From the IMG/VR virus record IMGVR_UViG_3300021093_004399, positions 1 to 49,354 of that record: 49,354 nt of DNA, one strand, 5' to 3'. Below, one piece after another: positions 8,455 through 17,133 of this stretch (its first letter is position 1; each line of letters starts with the position of its first letter). Source of the DNA: a virus. The notes under the pieces are model-generated. The model saw nothing but the letters and a program-made list of their open reading frames with translations. It was not told where the DNA came from and did no database searches. A program made the position numbers and the translations under genes.

Positions 8455-8715
8455 TCAATATGTTTCAGCATTCGGATTATACCCACGCATGTTCCATTGA
8501 TACAGCTTTTGTTCGTGCCAATAAGTCTTAAAAGCTTCTTTTGTTTTAAACTTTTTCTGAAACTCCTCTGTCACAGATAAACAACTCCACAAGTCTTGAC
8601 CACCCATTTCACCTTTCATGAACAAAGTGTCACAGTCCCAATAGTATTTTTCAAGTTGTTTATATGGCAACTTAGCAGCATTCAAAGCAAGAGCAAGAGT
8701 TATTGATAGTAACAT
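8455..8715 (-). CDS. Small exported protein of unknown function
   Basis: An 86-residue product with an N-terminal signal-like segment (MLLSITLALALNAA) and a polar, aromatic-rich mature part containing two cysteines (WDCDTLF and WSCLSV) that could form a disulphide in the periplasm. It lies between a family member at 8731 and the miniprotein at 8359. No family recognised. Confidence 0.5.
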   Translation of the reverse strand: MLLSITLALALNAAKLPYKQLEKYYWDCDTLFMKGEMGGQDLWSCLSVTEEFQKKFKTKEAFKTYWHEQKLYQWNMRGYNPNAETY

Positions 8716-8730
8716 ATAACTTATTTTCTG

Positions 8731-8916
8731 TCAAGTTTTATTTTGATATCCGTCTTTCCAAGTGCATAGAATATCCGAAACATTAGGATTTTTCATTTGT
8801 ATTCGAGATTCTGCCAAGCATTCTGACGTGGTAGGATATCCTGCAATGGTCACAGGTTTCAACCCTACCAAACCAGAATTAGTGGTGATCAACATATACA
8901 CGATCAACACATACAT
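8731..8916 (-). CDS. Small hydrophobic-start C-x(17)-C family protein (61 aa)
   Basis: Start placed at the ATG 8916 because the frame upstream overlaps the formate dehydrogenase gene, and because MYVLIVYMLIT aligns with the start of the 2224-2415 protein; AAGAGATAAGG lies just before it. It then reads AGYPTTSECLAES, N-P-x-V and a second Cys followed by TW. It is clearly a paralogue of the 2224 gene. Function unknown. Confidence 0.65.
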   Translation of the reverse strand: MYVLIVYMLITTNSGLVGLKPVTIAGYPTTSECLAESRIQMKNPNVSDILCTWKDGYQNKT

Positions 8917-8920
8917 GACC

Positions 8921-10120
8921 TTATCTCTTGAACTTGGCCGCTTCTTCTGACCCGCCTGTGGCATTGCCCTTGCTGTAGCTATGAGCACCCACACCTGCCA
9001 GTTGACCATTCTGCACCACCAGATATTCATTGCGTATTGGGCGACCTTCAAAATGGCATTCTAACACTTCACGCACACCTGCGGCATAGCGTGTTTGTGC
9101 TGACAAACTGGTGCCAGAAATATGCGGTGTCATGCCATGCCAGGGCATTGAACGCCAGGGATGATCCTGTGGTGCGGGCTGCGGGAACCATACATCGCCA
9201 GCATAACCTGCTAGATGTCCACTTTCCAATGCACGGGCCACAGCATCACGATCGCATACCTTGCCACGTGCAGTGTTCACAATATAGCTGCCACGCTTCA
9301 TCTTGGCAATCATGGCATCATTAAACAAGTGTTCTGTTTCTGGATGAAGTGGGCAGTTGATGGTCACAACATCCACCACACGAACCATGCTTTCTACGCT
9401 GTCATGCCAGGTAAGGTTTAGTTCTTGTTCAACATGTGCAGGCAAACGATGACGATCAAAATAGTGTAGATGCACATCAAATGGTTTGAGTAATCTCAAT
9501 GCTCGTAATCCAATACGACCTGCTGCCACTGTGCCCACATGCATACCTTCGATATCATAACTGCGACTTACACAGTCAGCAATGTTCCAGCCACCATCTA
9601 CAACCTGTTTGTAACTGGGAATGTAATTGCGTACCAGACTCAACATCTGCATCACAATGTGTTCTGCCACACTATTACTATTACAGTATGTGATTTCTGC
9701 TACAGTAATGCCACGATCCATGGCTGCTTGTAAGTCCACATGATCTGAACCAATGCCTGCTGTGAGTGCCAGTTTAAGTTTTGGTGCTCGGGCAATTCTT
9801 TCTGCTGTAAGATAAGCTGGCCAGAACGGCTGACTGATAATCACTTCAGCATCATGTAGATTGTTCTCCAATCTACTGTTGGGTCCATCTTTGTCTGAAG
9901 TCACAACAAATTCATGACCTAAATTTTCTAAAAATTTTCTTAGACCTAAACCACCTGTAACACTGCCCAGTAGTTCACCTGGAGAGAAATCCACAGCATG
10001 TGGACTTGGAACGGTCTGTCCATCTGGGTAGTGCGTGATTGTGGGAATGCTGTCTCTTGCGTAACTTGTTGGATGACCATTTACCGGATCATCATATAAA
10101 ACACATAGAACTTTAGCCAT
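8921..10120 (-). CDS. fdh: NAD-dependent formate dehydrogenase
   Basis: Soluble metal-free enzyme oxidising formate to CO2 with NAD reduction. The 399 residues match the Pseudomonas sp. 101/methylotroph enzyme almost throughout, from MAKVLCVLYDDPV to the C-terminal HSYSKGNATGGSEEAAKF. Key residues are present: N147 (TYCNSN), the NAD fold GTVAAGRIG (196-204), D222 for NAD selectivity, R285 (NTARGK) and H333 (TPHISGT). AAGGAGG lies upstream of the ATG. It stands alone behind a 48-bp AT-rich gap. As a phage gene it would supply NADH from formate. Confidence 0.95.
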   Translation of the reverse strand: MAKVLCVLYDDPVNGHPTSYARDSIPTITHYPDGQTVPSPHAVDFSPGELLGSVTGGLGLRKFLENLGHEFVVTSDKDGPNSRLENNLHDAEVIISQPFWPAYLTAERIARAPKLKLALTAGIGSDHVDLQAAMDRGITVAEITYCNSNSVAEHIVMQMLSLVRNYIPSYKQVVDGGWNIADCVSRSYDIEGMHVGTVAAGRIGLRALRLLKPFDVHLHYFDRHRLPAHVEQELNLTWHDSVESMVRVVDVVTINCPLHPETEHLFNDAMIAKMKRGSYIVNTARGKVCDRDAVARALESGHLAGYAGDVWFPQPAPQDHPWRSMPWHGMTPHISGTSLSAQTRYAAGVREVLECHFEGRPIRNEYLVVQNGQLAGVGAHSYSKGNATGGSEEAAKFKR

Positions 10121-10168
10121 TGAGCCTCCTTGAATAGATTTATTATACTATTTAATCTATTATATGAT
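10121..10168 (-). promoter_or_regulatory. AT-rich intergenic region upstream of fdh
   Basis: The 48 bases between the kinase-like gene and fdh hold two TATAAT hexamers in minus orientation (10142-10147 and 10159-10164). Neither has a convincing -35 box at 17 bases, so a promoter is possible but unproven. AAGGAGG for fdh is at the left end. Confidence 0.3.
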
Positions 10169-10849
10169 CTACAAATTTCTTTCCCAGATCACAAAAGGAT
10201 CATTGACCACAATAGTGCCGTCGGGTCTGGCCATGTAATTGCCACTATGTAGATCCACTGAAAAATTGTGTTTGCGAGCAAATCTTGAAACTTCGTATAC
10301 TGTCTTTAGTAGGCCATCTGCTCGTTCGGGCCCACCCAATAGGTCAATGACTTCTTGTACATCTTCAAAATACTTGGGATTGTAACCTGGTGAGTAATAA
10401 TCTTCGGCACTGGCAAACTCAGCATAACTTTTTATTTTGTTATACGCTGCTTGTAAATTGCCTCGGCCTATCTGTTTGGTCACTTGATCAATCTGTGCTA
10501 CTAAATCTCTAACAGTGTTGGGTAATTCTTCTAGTGTTTCCATTCTGGCCTGAATATATCTTTTACCTTGAAATTCAAAACTTTCAAATCCTGAGAATCT
10601 GGGCAAGTGCGGATTGTTGCGATGCTTGTTGCAATAGTTAATCCAATCGACAAACATTCGTTGATCGGGACTGAAATCTTGTACACCTTTACGATAACCA
10701 AACACAATATACACTTGACCGTTGGGTTCTAAATATGCATGTTTGTCTATACCACCGCCTAAATAAGTATAACCTTTATCTGCTAATACATTTGAGATGC
10801 CTCTATGTATTGATCCGGCCATTTCTGTGGTGAAGTCCGCTGCTCTCAT
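10169..10849 (-). CDS. Kinase-like internal protein with capsid-targeting-like N-terminus
   Basis: Start set at the ATG 10849 (MRAADFTTEMAG), which overlaps the stop of the amidoligase-like gene as ATGA. The 226-aa protein has a GGGIDKHAYLE-like N-lobe strand and, near the end, DLHSGNYM (about 199) and NDPF (about 216), the catalytic-loop and DFG-like motifs of protein-kinase/aminoglycoside-phosphotransferase folds. The MRA..F..TE start resembles a T4 capsid-targeting sequence. A packaged kinase delivered with the DNA is an attractive but inferred role. Confidence 0.65.
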   Translation of the reverse strand: MRAADFTTEMAGSIHRGISNVLADKGYTYLGGGIDKHAYLEPNGQVYIVFGYRKGVQDFSPDQRMFVDWINYCNKHRNNPHLPRFSGFESFEFQGKRYIQARMETLEELPNTVRDLVAQIDQVTKQIGRGNLQAAYNKIKSYAEFASAEDYYSPGYNPKYFEDVQEVIDLLGGPERADGLLKTVYEVSRFARKHNFSVDLHSGNYMARPDGTIVVNDPFVIWERNL

Positions 10850-13368
10850 CTTGCCGGCACCACCATAAATTCTCCACTGCCTAATAGGCCGTTCTGTCTC
10901 AACCAATTGGCTGCATACTGATTGGCTTCGCCTTGATTGCTACGACCAACGAAACTGTAAACTTCACGGTCGTTACGATCTAATACCAACCAGCGTGTAT
11001 TACCTGGTGGTAGGCTTTCTGTGCCTTGTACCTGTTGTCTTGCCTGCATTCTTGGTCTGACATAGATAGGATCATCAAATCCAGTTTGCTGTTGCCATCT
11101 GGCTGCATGTCTTTCAGCATCTGCTACCGCATTACCAATACCACTAACCACACCGACAACCTCGCCGGTGTTTCTACTGACGAATTCCCAAACTCCGGTA
11201 AACTCTTGATCACGGCTGGGTGTGGATCCTATATCCACAGTCTCTGGTGGATCTGGCAGTCTTGACCTTGCTACAGGTTCGGCTTCAATTCTATAAACCG
11301 TATATCCGGCCCGTTGTAAATTAGTTCTCATTACATCCACGGCAGCATCTGCATTACGGGCTGGAACAGTAACAGCGTCATTTCTAACTTCGCCGTCGTA
11401 GGTCGCTGTGTAAGACACTCTAAAATTCTGTACTTGCGTCTGACCAGGTGGTTCTCTCCCTACAGGTTCAGGTTCGCCTAGTCTTGCTCTCACCGTAGAG
11501 GGCATTGTTTCTCTGCCGGTGTAGTCAGGATCAAGAGCCACGTTGATATCTTCGCTGGCCGCGTTGGCAAATATGTCAGGGTGTCTTCGCATGGCCACTT
11601 GTTTGGCTTGAAACTCACTCATGGCTTTTACATATACATATACACCTTGCGAATTTCCTTCAACATACACACGATAAAACTTATCACTTAACTCGTTCAT
11701 ATCTGCCGTAGTAGCAGCTCGTAAGGGCTGTGCCCGCCAACCATGTTCTTGTGCCCATTCTTCTATGCTATAACTACCAATGCTCAATTGCCATTTTTTA
11801 ATGGCTTCTACAAATGCATCCAACTGAGTCTTGCCTATCACTTCCGTGCCTTGACTTTGATATGGACTCGAAGCACTGCCGGTAACTTTCCAGACCAATA
11901 ATATATCTTTGGCACCTTTGGTAAGTTTTTCAACACCACGCTTGCCCTGTATCTGTCTAACAAATGCTTTTAATGCGCTTTGTGGCAATTCGCCTGCTGC
12001 ATATTTTGCAAAGTATTGAATAGTATCGTTGTCTTGGCCTTGTGATAGTGTTTTGTATAACTTTTTGTAGTATTCTTGTTTGAATTCCTCGGGCTTGGTG
12101 GCCACATCTAAGGCCACTACTGCACGCAACATAGTGTTCTTTACATCGTCAAGATTGTCTCGTCCCAACCAGTCGCCGCCGGGACTACGGAATTCAACCC
12201 AATCACCTCTGTTGTTGATACTCGAATATTTTTGTGTTTCGCCGGTGTGCAAGATCTTGCTGGCAATATCACTTAGTCCATTTTGAAACTGACGCATCAT
12301 TTCAGACACACGCTCAGGCTCATTACGGCCTTTTTGTATGATATTTTTCAATATGCTTTTGCAGTAGGTGTTGCCTTCACGGCCAAATTGTTCTAGAATG
12401 TAGTTGTCTCCTAAGAACATGGCCAATTTAACAAAGTCTAATTTGTCTTGGTTAGGCACACTCACATTCATATGCAGTCCGGTACTGCTGTTGGTATATG
12501 CACCTGTGCGTTCGGCCCATTGAGCCACAGAATCAATGTCATCTAACATTTCTGATATAGTTAATGGAGGGCTAACAAATTCTAATCCGCCATCACCGGG
12601 TTCGTCGCCGTGTAGGCTTGAATCAGGTTCCACTACATAATGTCCTGGTCGTCTAGTGGCACCGTGATAACTAGAGCTGGCATTCACAGGACGACCAATG
12701 GCATTGCTAAAATCGCCGGCAACATCGTCGATACTGACACTGCCCCTTCTACCACCGTAATCTGGTTCAGTCCAGTATGGCCATTCTAAATTATATTCAT
12801 TGCCAAAGTCAGACATTGAATTGATACCTTGCCGATCTAACCATTCTTCAAACTTTGAGTCAAGGTCTTCGTTGTATTCGTCAATTATTTGATCGCGTAT
12901 GCTATCTTGGTTTTCATCAAGATAATCTTCCAAAGCTTTTCTTAGTTCCTCAGGAGAATCGTAATCATCTTGATTGATATTATCAAGAGCTATTTCTCGT
13001 GCTCTTGCTACTCCGTCGGCCGAGTTTATAAAATTACCTTGATCTTCGTCGACCCAGGTGTAAAAATCATCATTCAAGTTATCAATGGCTCTTTGTATTT
13101 CTCTTGTGCTGCTGCCCATTTCGCCGCCACGGAAGAAATCCATGATATCTCTTGTCCAACCTTGCCCGGTAGGAAACCTTTCGTCGGCATCGTAGTCAGG
13201 TTCTGATTCAAATTCATCTTCGTCATCTGTATCTGCGTTGGGTACAATCAATTCAAATTCCATGCCCACTCTGGCATCAATATTCTTGGACATCTTGGCC
13301 AGATTGCCTGGGCTCATATTGAGCTCAAACAATTCATCTTCGGTCAGTTCAAATTCTCTGGCTCTCAT
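10846..13368 (-). CDS. Large amidoligase-like internal protein (840 aa)
   Basis: Begins MRAREFELTEDEL. A putative amidoligase (Amidoligase_2, COOH-NH2 ligase of the glutamine-synthetase fold) covers roughly 30-400: GMEFELIV at 35, DGGLEFVSPPL at 260-269 and STGLHMNVSVP at 295-305 are the metal and substrate signatures of that family. The second half is hydrophilic with repeated strand-like segments and a Q/R-rich C-terminus of unknown role. The start overlaps the peptidase stop (ATGA). It could ligate amines or peptides to carboxyl groups in the host; packaging in the capsid is inferred from the N-terminus. Confidence 0.7.
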   Translation of the reverse strand: MRAREFELTEDELFELNMSPGNLAKMSKNIDARVGMEFELIVPNADTDDEDEFESEPDYDADERFPTGQGWTRDIMDFFRGGEMGSSTREIQRAIDNLNDDFYTWVDEDQGNFINSADGVARAREIALDNINQDDYDSPEELRKALEDYLDENQDSIRDQIIDEYNEDLDSKFEEWLDRQGINSMSDFGNEYNLEWPYWTEPDYGGRRGSVSIDDVAGDFSNAIGRPVNASSSYHGATRRPGHYVVEPDSSLHGDEPGDGGLEFVSPPLTISEMLDDIDSVAQWAERTGAYTNSSTGLHMNVSVPNQDKLDFVKLAMFLGDNYILEQFGREGNTYCKSILKNIIQKGRNEPERVSEMMRQFQNGLSDIASKILHTGETQKYSSINNRGDWVEFRSPGGDWLGRDNLDDVKNTMLRAVVALDVATKPEEFKQEYYKKLYKTLSQGQDNDTIQYFAKYAAGELPQSALKAFVRQIQGKRGVEKLTKGAKDILLVWKVTGSASSPYQSQGTEVIGKTQLDAFVEAIKKWQLSIGSYSIEEWAQEHGWRAQPLRAATTADMNELSDKFYRVYVEGNSQGVYVYVKAMSEFQAKQVAMRRHPDIFANAASEDINVALDPDYTGRETMPSTVRARLGEPEPVGREPPGQTQVQNFRVSYTATYDGEVRNDAVTVPARNADAAVDVMRTNLQRAGYTVYRIEAEPVARSRLPDPPETVDIGSTPSRDQEFTGVWEFVSRNTGEVVGVVSGIGNAVADAERHAARWQQQTGFDDPIYVRPRMQARQQVQGTESLPPGNTRWLVLDRNDREVYSFVGRSNQGEANQYAANWLRQNGLLGSGEFMVVPAR

Positions 13369-14609
13369 TCAATGATCTCCGGATTGTCTTTGCCATACAA
13401 TTTCATAAGGTAGCCGGCCACTGCATCTGCTTCCTGTTCAATGGGAGATCCTGGATATGCTTGATCACCGTGTACTCTATTGTCTTCGTGTTGTTTTCTA
13501 TGCACCAATTCATGTGCCACAGTACGCATGATATCAATCAAATTCCTATTACCAGTGTATACCCACATGATGTCATCATTGTCGTCGTAGTATCCGGTTC
13601 TGTGTTGATCTGGACCTTCTTTGGCATCTTGGAATCTAATTCGTGGTAATTCTTGTTCAATGTTCAATTTACGCACACACCATTGGATAAAATCACGCAG
13701 TTGATCTTCGTGTTCTTGATAGGTGCTTTCATTTAATGACAATAAATTATAATCCTGTTCAATTTTAGTCAAGCAAAATATTGCATCATCCACAGTGGCA
13801 CCTACTCTATACATAAAATCTGGACCTGTATCAAAATAGGGACGACCATCTTCAATGCTGCCTTGTTTGACTAGAACATCGCTATTAGTAATTGGAACGA
13901 ACATAATCGCATCTAGTGTATTTTCATCTCTTTTTCTGGTGCATCCAAAACCGCCTTTTAGATTTGGAAGTGGTTTAGTCTTGAATCCTAACTTTGCTAG
14001 TTCAGTGGTTATGATTTTCCGAAACTTAAAAAAATCACCTGATGGTGTTGATTCTGACCCATCGTCATCACCAGCCGGGCCTACAAATTCTTTTAAAGAT
14101 TTATCGCCATCACCAGTTACTGATTTTTTTTGTATCAAGTGACTGCGGTGTAGATCATTGTTGGCTCCTAATTTTTGAGCAATGTGTTGCCAGGCTCCGC
14201 CGCTGGCATCATCTTGTACAGTCAATGTTCTTACCGTGGGTTGATCTCTAAATTGATCTTCGAGCCTTTTATAAATTTCATCGAGCATCTTGGTTACGAT
14301 GCCAGAAAATTTGCCTGCATGAGCATCCAATACATTGATTACTAGTTCGGGTAAATCATATCCAACACTGACTTGTAAGTAGAAGTGACCCTTGGGATCT
14401 GCTAGGCCATCATAATATTCTTGATTCTTGACATACTGACGCTTGGTGCTGGCAAACACAGGATTGTATCCATAACTGTCGCCGGTGTACAATCTTGCCT
14501 TTGGATAGGCCGAGGACCATACATTCTCAATTATCCGTTTAACTATACCTGTGCTGTATTCTCCAGCAGTTTGTTCGGTATTTTCAGTTATAAAATCTCT
14601 AGCTCGCAT
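13365..14609 (-). CDS. HExxH metallopeptidase-like internal protein
   Basis: Start chosen at ATG 14609 (MRARDFITENTEQ) rather than the upstream in-frame codon because it restores the MRA..FITE motif shared by neighbours. The 414-residue protein carries a C-terminal zinc-peptidase signature, VAHELVHRKQ at about 364-373, followed by GSPIEQEADAVAGYL, whose Glu may be the third metal ligand. The N-terminal two thirds are unrecognised. It overlaps the HAD gene by 11 bp. Possible processing or injected protease. Confidence 0.65.
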   Translation of the reverse strand: MRARDFITENTEQTAGEYSTGIVKRIIENVWSSAYPKARLYTGDSYGYNPVFASTKRQYVKNQEYYDGLADPKGHFYLQVSVGYDLPELVINVLDAHAGKFSGIVTKMLDEIYKRLEDQFRDQPTVRTLTVQDDASGGAWQHIAQKLGANNDLHRSHLIQKKSVTGDGDKSLKEFVGPAGDDDGSESTPSGDFFKFRKIITTELAKLGFKTKPLPNLKGGFGCTRKRDENTLDAIMFVPITNSDVLVKQGSIEDGRPYFDTGPDFMYRVGATVDDAIFCLTKIEQDYNLLSLNESTYQEHEDQLRDFIQWCVRKLNIEQELPRIRFQDAKEGPDQHRTGYYDDNDDIMWVYTGNRNLIDIMRTVAHELVHRKQHEDNRVHGDQAYPGSPIEQEADAVAGYLMKLYGKDNPEIIE

Positions 14610-15252
14610 CTTTGTTGTCCTGTGGTCCGGCAATCATTCGACCACGGTCCCGGCTCTGTATGTTTTGTGGCGTATGCTCACGCCGACCTTTGACAATTTC
14701 AAAAGCTCTACGCAATCCCTTCGCAACCACGTCTAAGCTATCTTCATCGGCTTGATACTTGATACCAATTCCGCCCGACTGTTCCCATTCTGTTAGCACA
14801 CTATTACGATCATCAACCAGGATATTGGGTGTACCATCTGCTTGTTTTGCATACTTGCCCTTGCGTCCAGTGATGCGGATCACTCTAGGCTGCGGATCCA
14901 AGTTTTCTGCGATCCAGGCTCGCTTCATGGCTTCTGAGTTTTGATTGTCGCCGCGTAGTGGGCTGGAGCAGATGTTGTAGTAGCCAAACACTTGAACTAC
15001 CATAGCTACCAATCTATCTGCACTAGGGAATTTGGGCAGTCTTTGAAAGAAATCAGTGCCGCGCATCTGTGCAATTACAGGTTCTCGCAGTTCTGGGGGA
15101 ATGTTTCTGTAGTCTGCTCGCCCGCTTTTGACATCAGCGGGAACGCCAGCAAGTTTGGCATATTCTGAAAAAAAGTCTGCTAGCACGCCGTCCATGTCCA
15201 GGAATATTTCTGGCCGGCCGTGAGGTTGTTGTTCTAGTTCATAAAGTCGCAT
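14599..15252 (-). CDS. HAD-superfamily 5'(3')-deoxyribonucleotidase-like protein
   Basis: A 217-residue product with the HAD motif I LDMDGVLADFF at 18-28 (nucleophile and acid-base Asp) and a later NILVDDRNSV motif IV, as in phage and bacterial 5' nucleotidases. ICSSPLRGDN fits motif II. These enzymes dephosphorylate nucleotides and help balance phage pools. The N-terminus MRLYELEQQ resembles the MRA..F..E starts downstream, though less exactly. The basic C-terminus is unusual. Confidence 0.75.
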   Translation of the reverse strand: MRLYELEQQPHGRPEIFLDMDGVLADFFSEYAKLAGVPADVKSGRADYRNIPPELREPVIAQMRGTDFFQRLPKFPSADRLVAMVVQVFGYYNICSSPLRGDNQNSEAMKRAWIAENLDPQPRVIRITGRKGKYAKQADGTPNILVDDRNSVLTEWEQSGGIGIKYQADEDSLDVVAKGLRRAFEIVKGRREHTPQNIQSRDRGRMIAGPQDNKDAS

Positions 15253-15259
15253 TTTGTAT

Positions 15260-16357
15260 TTATGGATTAATTGATTTTGCTAATTCTGGAAAAATCTGGG
15301 AGAAACTTTGATTTCTTAGACTATCAAGTTCTTGGACCCAGTCTGTAAAATTTTCTATAGGTTGATCTGCTGGTTGATTCATAAAATTTATCACGGGCTC
15401 AAATTGTTTTGGAGCTAGCAGCTTTTCTACAGTTTTTTTAGTCAAATTTGGCAAGTTTTTGATATTATATTGCGACGGACTTTCCACCATGCCCAAATAA
15501 GGCCTGGGCAATTTTTCTTTATAACACCATAATAAGAAATCGTTTAGGTATAACACATTAAAAATGCTAACAGTGTGACTAATACTCAACTTGAAATTGT
15601 CTGCTTGTTTTGATTGATATTTTTTGATATTATCATAAACTTCTGCCCATACCGCTGGAAATCTAATGTATTCGTATTTTTTGCCAAATTGATCAATGCT
15701 GAGGGAAATTTCAATGTGTTCAAAATGTTTCCATTTATCCCATAATTTATTTTCAGGAAAAGTTGTACAGTTGGTTATATAAGTCAACGAAATTTTATTG
15801 CTTCTTCCGGTTTCGATCAAATAGTCCAAATAAAATAAATGTTCATCAATTCCAGTTATAAATGGTTCGCCACCTGGAAAAGTAATATGACTAACATCTG
15901 TTGTTATTTTTTTAATGTGTTCAAGGAAATCGTGATCTTTATAAAACTTTTTATGATCATGCAATTTGATCAAGGGAAATTTTTTTACAAGTTTTTTTTC
16001 GTCAGCTAACCATTTACTAGAAGAGTAACTGCTGCATGTCCTACAAGCTAAGTTACACGTATTACCAAAAGGAAGACTTAGTACTTTGATTGTGTTTGGA
16101 GCAGAATCCTTAAAAATATACTGATTGTCTAAAATTCTTTTAGAAGGCAATCCGGCAGACTCATCGTCCCAACACCTTTTGCACCCTTCGGGGTTTTTGT
16201 TGTGCAAGATATCATCTTTTAATTTTTTTAAATGCTCACTGTTAGCATATTCTTTTAAATTCTTACCTACCGTAACAGCATATTTGCAACACGGTTTGAT
16301 ATCACCTTGGGGAGAAATATCAAGTCCAGCCCAGGGATGAGCACAAAAATTATTCAT
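15260..16357 (-). CDS. Twitch-domain radical SAM protein
   Basis: A 365-aa radical SAM enzyme. The 4Fe-4S binding C-x3-C-x2-C is at 101-108 (CNLACRTC), followed by FPGGEPF, the usual SAM-binding GGE motif. An N-terminal cysteine set (CAHPWAGLDISPQGDI, CC, and CKRCW) resembles SPASM/twitch auxiliary-cluster sites. Such proteins are frequent in marine phages, and their substrates are unknown. A second member lies at 25572-26861 beside the tail fibre. This one follows the lipoprotein terminator. Confidence 0.8.
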   Translation of the reverse strand: MNNFCAHPWAGLDISPQGDIKPCCKYAVTVGKNLKEYANSEHLKKLKDDILHNKNPEGCKRCWDDESAGLPSKRILDNQYIFKDSAPNTIKVLSLPFGNTCNLACRTCSSYSSSKWLADEKKLVKKFPLIKLHDHKKFYKDHDFLEHIKKITTDVSHITFPGGEPFITGIDEHLFYLDYLIETGRSNKISLTYITNCTTFPENKLWDKWKHFEHIEISLSIDQFGKKYEYIRFPAVWAEVYDNIKKYQSKQADNFKLSISHTVSIFNVLYLNDFLLWCYKEKLPRPYLGMVESPSQYNIKNLPNLTKKTVEKLLAPKQFEPVINFMNQPADQPIENFTDWVQELDSLRNQSFSQIFPELAKSINP

Positions 16358-16375
16358 TTAGTTTCTTAAAAAGTC

Positions 16376-16418
16376 AGCAAAAAGCCCTACTGCAAATATT
16401 TAACATCTGCAGTAGGGC
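16376..16418 (-). terminator. Rho-independent terminator after the lipoprotein gene
   Basis: A perfect 11-bp stem, GCCCTACTGCA (16384-16394) pairing with 16408-16418, with a 13-base loop, is followed on the minus strand by TTTTT. It ends transcription of the lipoprotein/entericidin operon before the radical SAM gene. Confidence 0.85.
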
Positions 16419-16438
16419 CGGCAATGATTAGTGTATGT

Positions 16439-16996
16439 CTATTGTTTATTTAGATCTTCAAAAGCTCGGTCCGAGCGTTCAACTGCATTTTTGTTAGCAC
16501 GTAGCTGGTCGTTGCGTCGTTGGATAGCATTGGCTTCTCCTGTGGGCAATGCCACTAGCACATAGCTGCGGAATCTACCGTTTTCTGCGATTCTCACAGT
16601 CTCTACAACTTCGGCACCACTGACATCAACTCGGCGACACATGCTACGTATCGCTACCTCTGAATTTTCAGCACCGGCCAATTCAGTATCATTCATATAA
16701 ATCTTGCTGGATTTGTCAACTTCGCCGCCGGCTGCCATACAAATTGAACTGAATGCAATGTTTTTGGCCTTCATATCAGCCATAGCAAAATCTCTGCTGA
16801 CTGCTGAACCATTTGCATATATGGCATTTTGACTTTCAGGCAATTTGCTCATCCATTTTGGTGCCTGGTCAATAGAACGTGCAACCGCTCGTTCCTGACG
16901 CTCACGCTCAAGATCAGCACGTTTGTCATACACATTGGTTGTACCGCAGGCAGAAACAAATACTACGGTACCAATAGCAATTATACTTTTTTTCAT
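16439..16996 (-). CDS. LPP20-like lipoprotein
   Basis: Start at ATG 16996 (MKKSIIAIG) behind GAGGTG. A lipoprotein signal peptide ends in the lipobox VSAC (Cys about 17). The 185-aa chain has a charged coiled stretch (RADLERERQERAVARSID), PKWMSKLP, and then an alternating strand region with EVVETVRI and SYVLVALP, as in LPP20/FlgP-type lipoproteins that face the outer membrane. Probable surface or periplasmic function in the infected cell. Shares the promoter at 17134-17162. Confidence 0.7.
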   Translation of the reverse strand: MKKSIIAIGTVVFVSACGTTNVYDKRADLERERQERAVARSIDQAPKWMSKLPESQNAIYANGSAVSRDFAMADMKAKNIAFSSICMAAGGEVDKSSKIYMNDTELAGAENSEVAIRSMCRRVDVSGAEVVETVRIAENGRFRSYVLVALPTGEANAIQRRNDQLRANKNAVERSDRAFEDLNKQ

Positions 16997-17004
16997 GTTA
17001 CACC

Positions 17005-17127
17005 TCATTTAGATTGAATCCATTCACCGGCACGACTTAGGTCCCGGCCTGCACCGGAAATCGTGCCACCAATTGTGCCACAAGCTGACATGCTCAAGAC
17101 GCATACAAAACAAACAAAAGTTTTCAT
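17005..17127 (-). CDS. Entericidin-like lipopeptide (40 aa)
   Basis: A 40-codon gene from ATG 17127. A short signal (MKTFVCFVCVLSMSAC) leads into CGTIGGTISGAGRDLSRAG, which has the G-x-G-x-D pattern of the EcnA/EcnB entericidin family. Entericidins are small lipoproteins; in E. coli EcnB is bacteriolytic and EcnA antagonises it. It is the first gene after a perfect sigma70 promoter and its stop lies in the leader of the next lipoprotein gene. A role in envelope stress or lysis is inference. Confidence 0.65.
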   Translation of the reverse strand: MKTFVCFVCVLSMSACGTIGGTISGAGRDLSRAGEWIQSK

Positions 17128-17133
17128 AATAGT

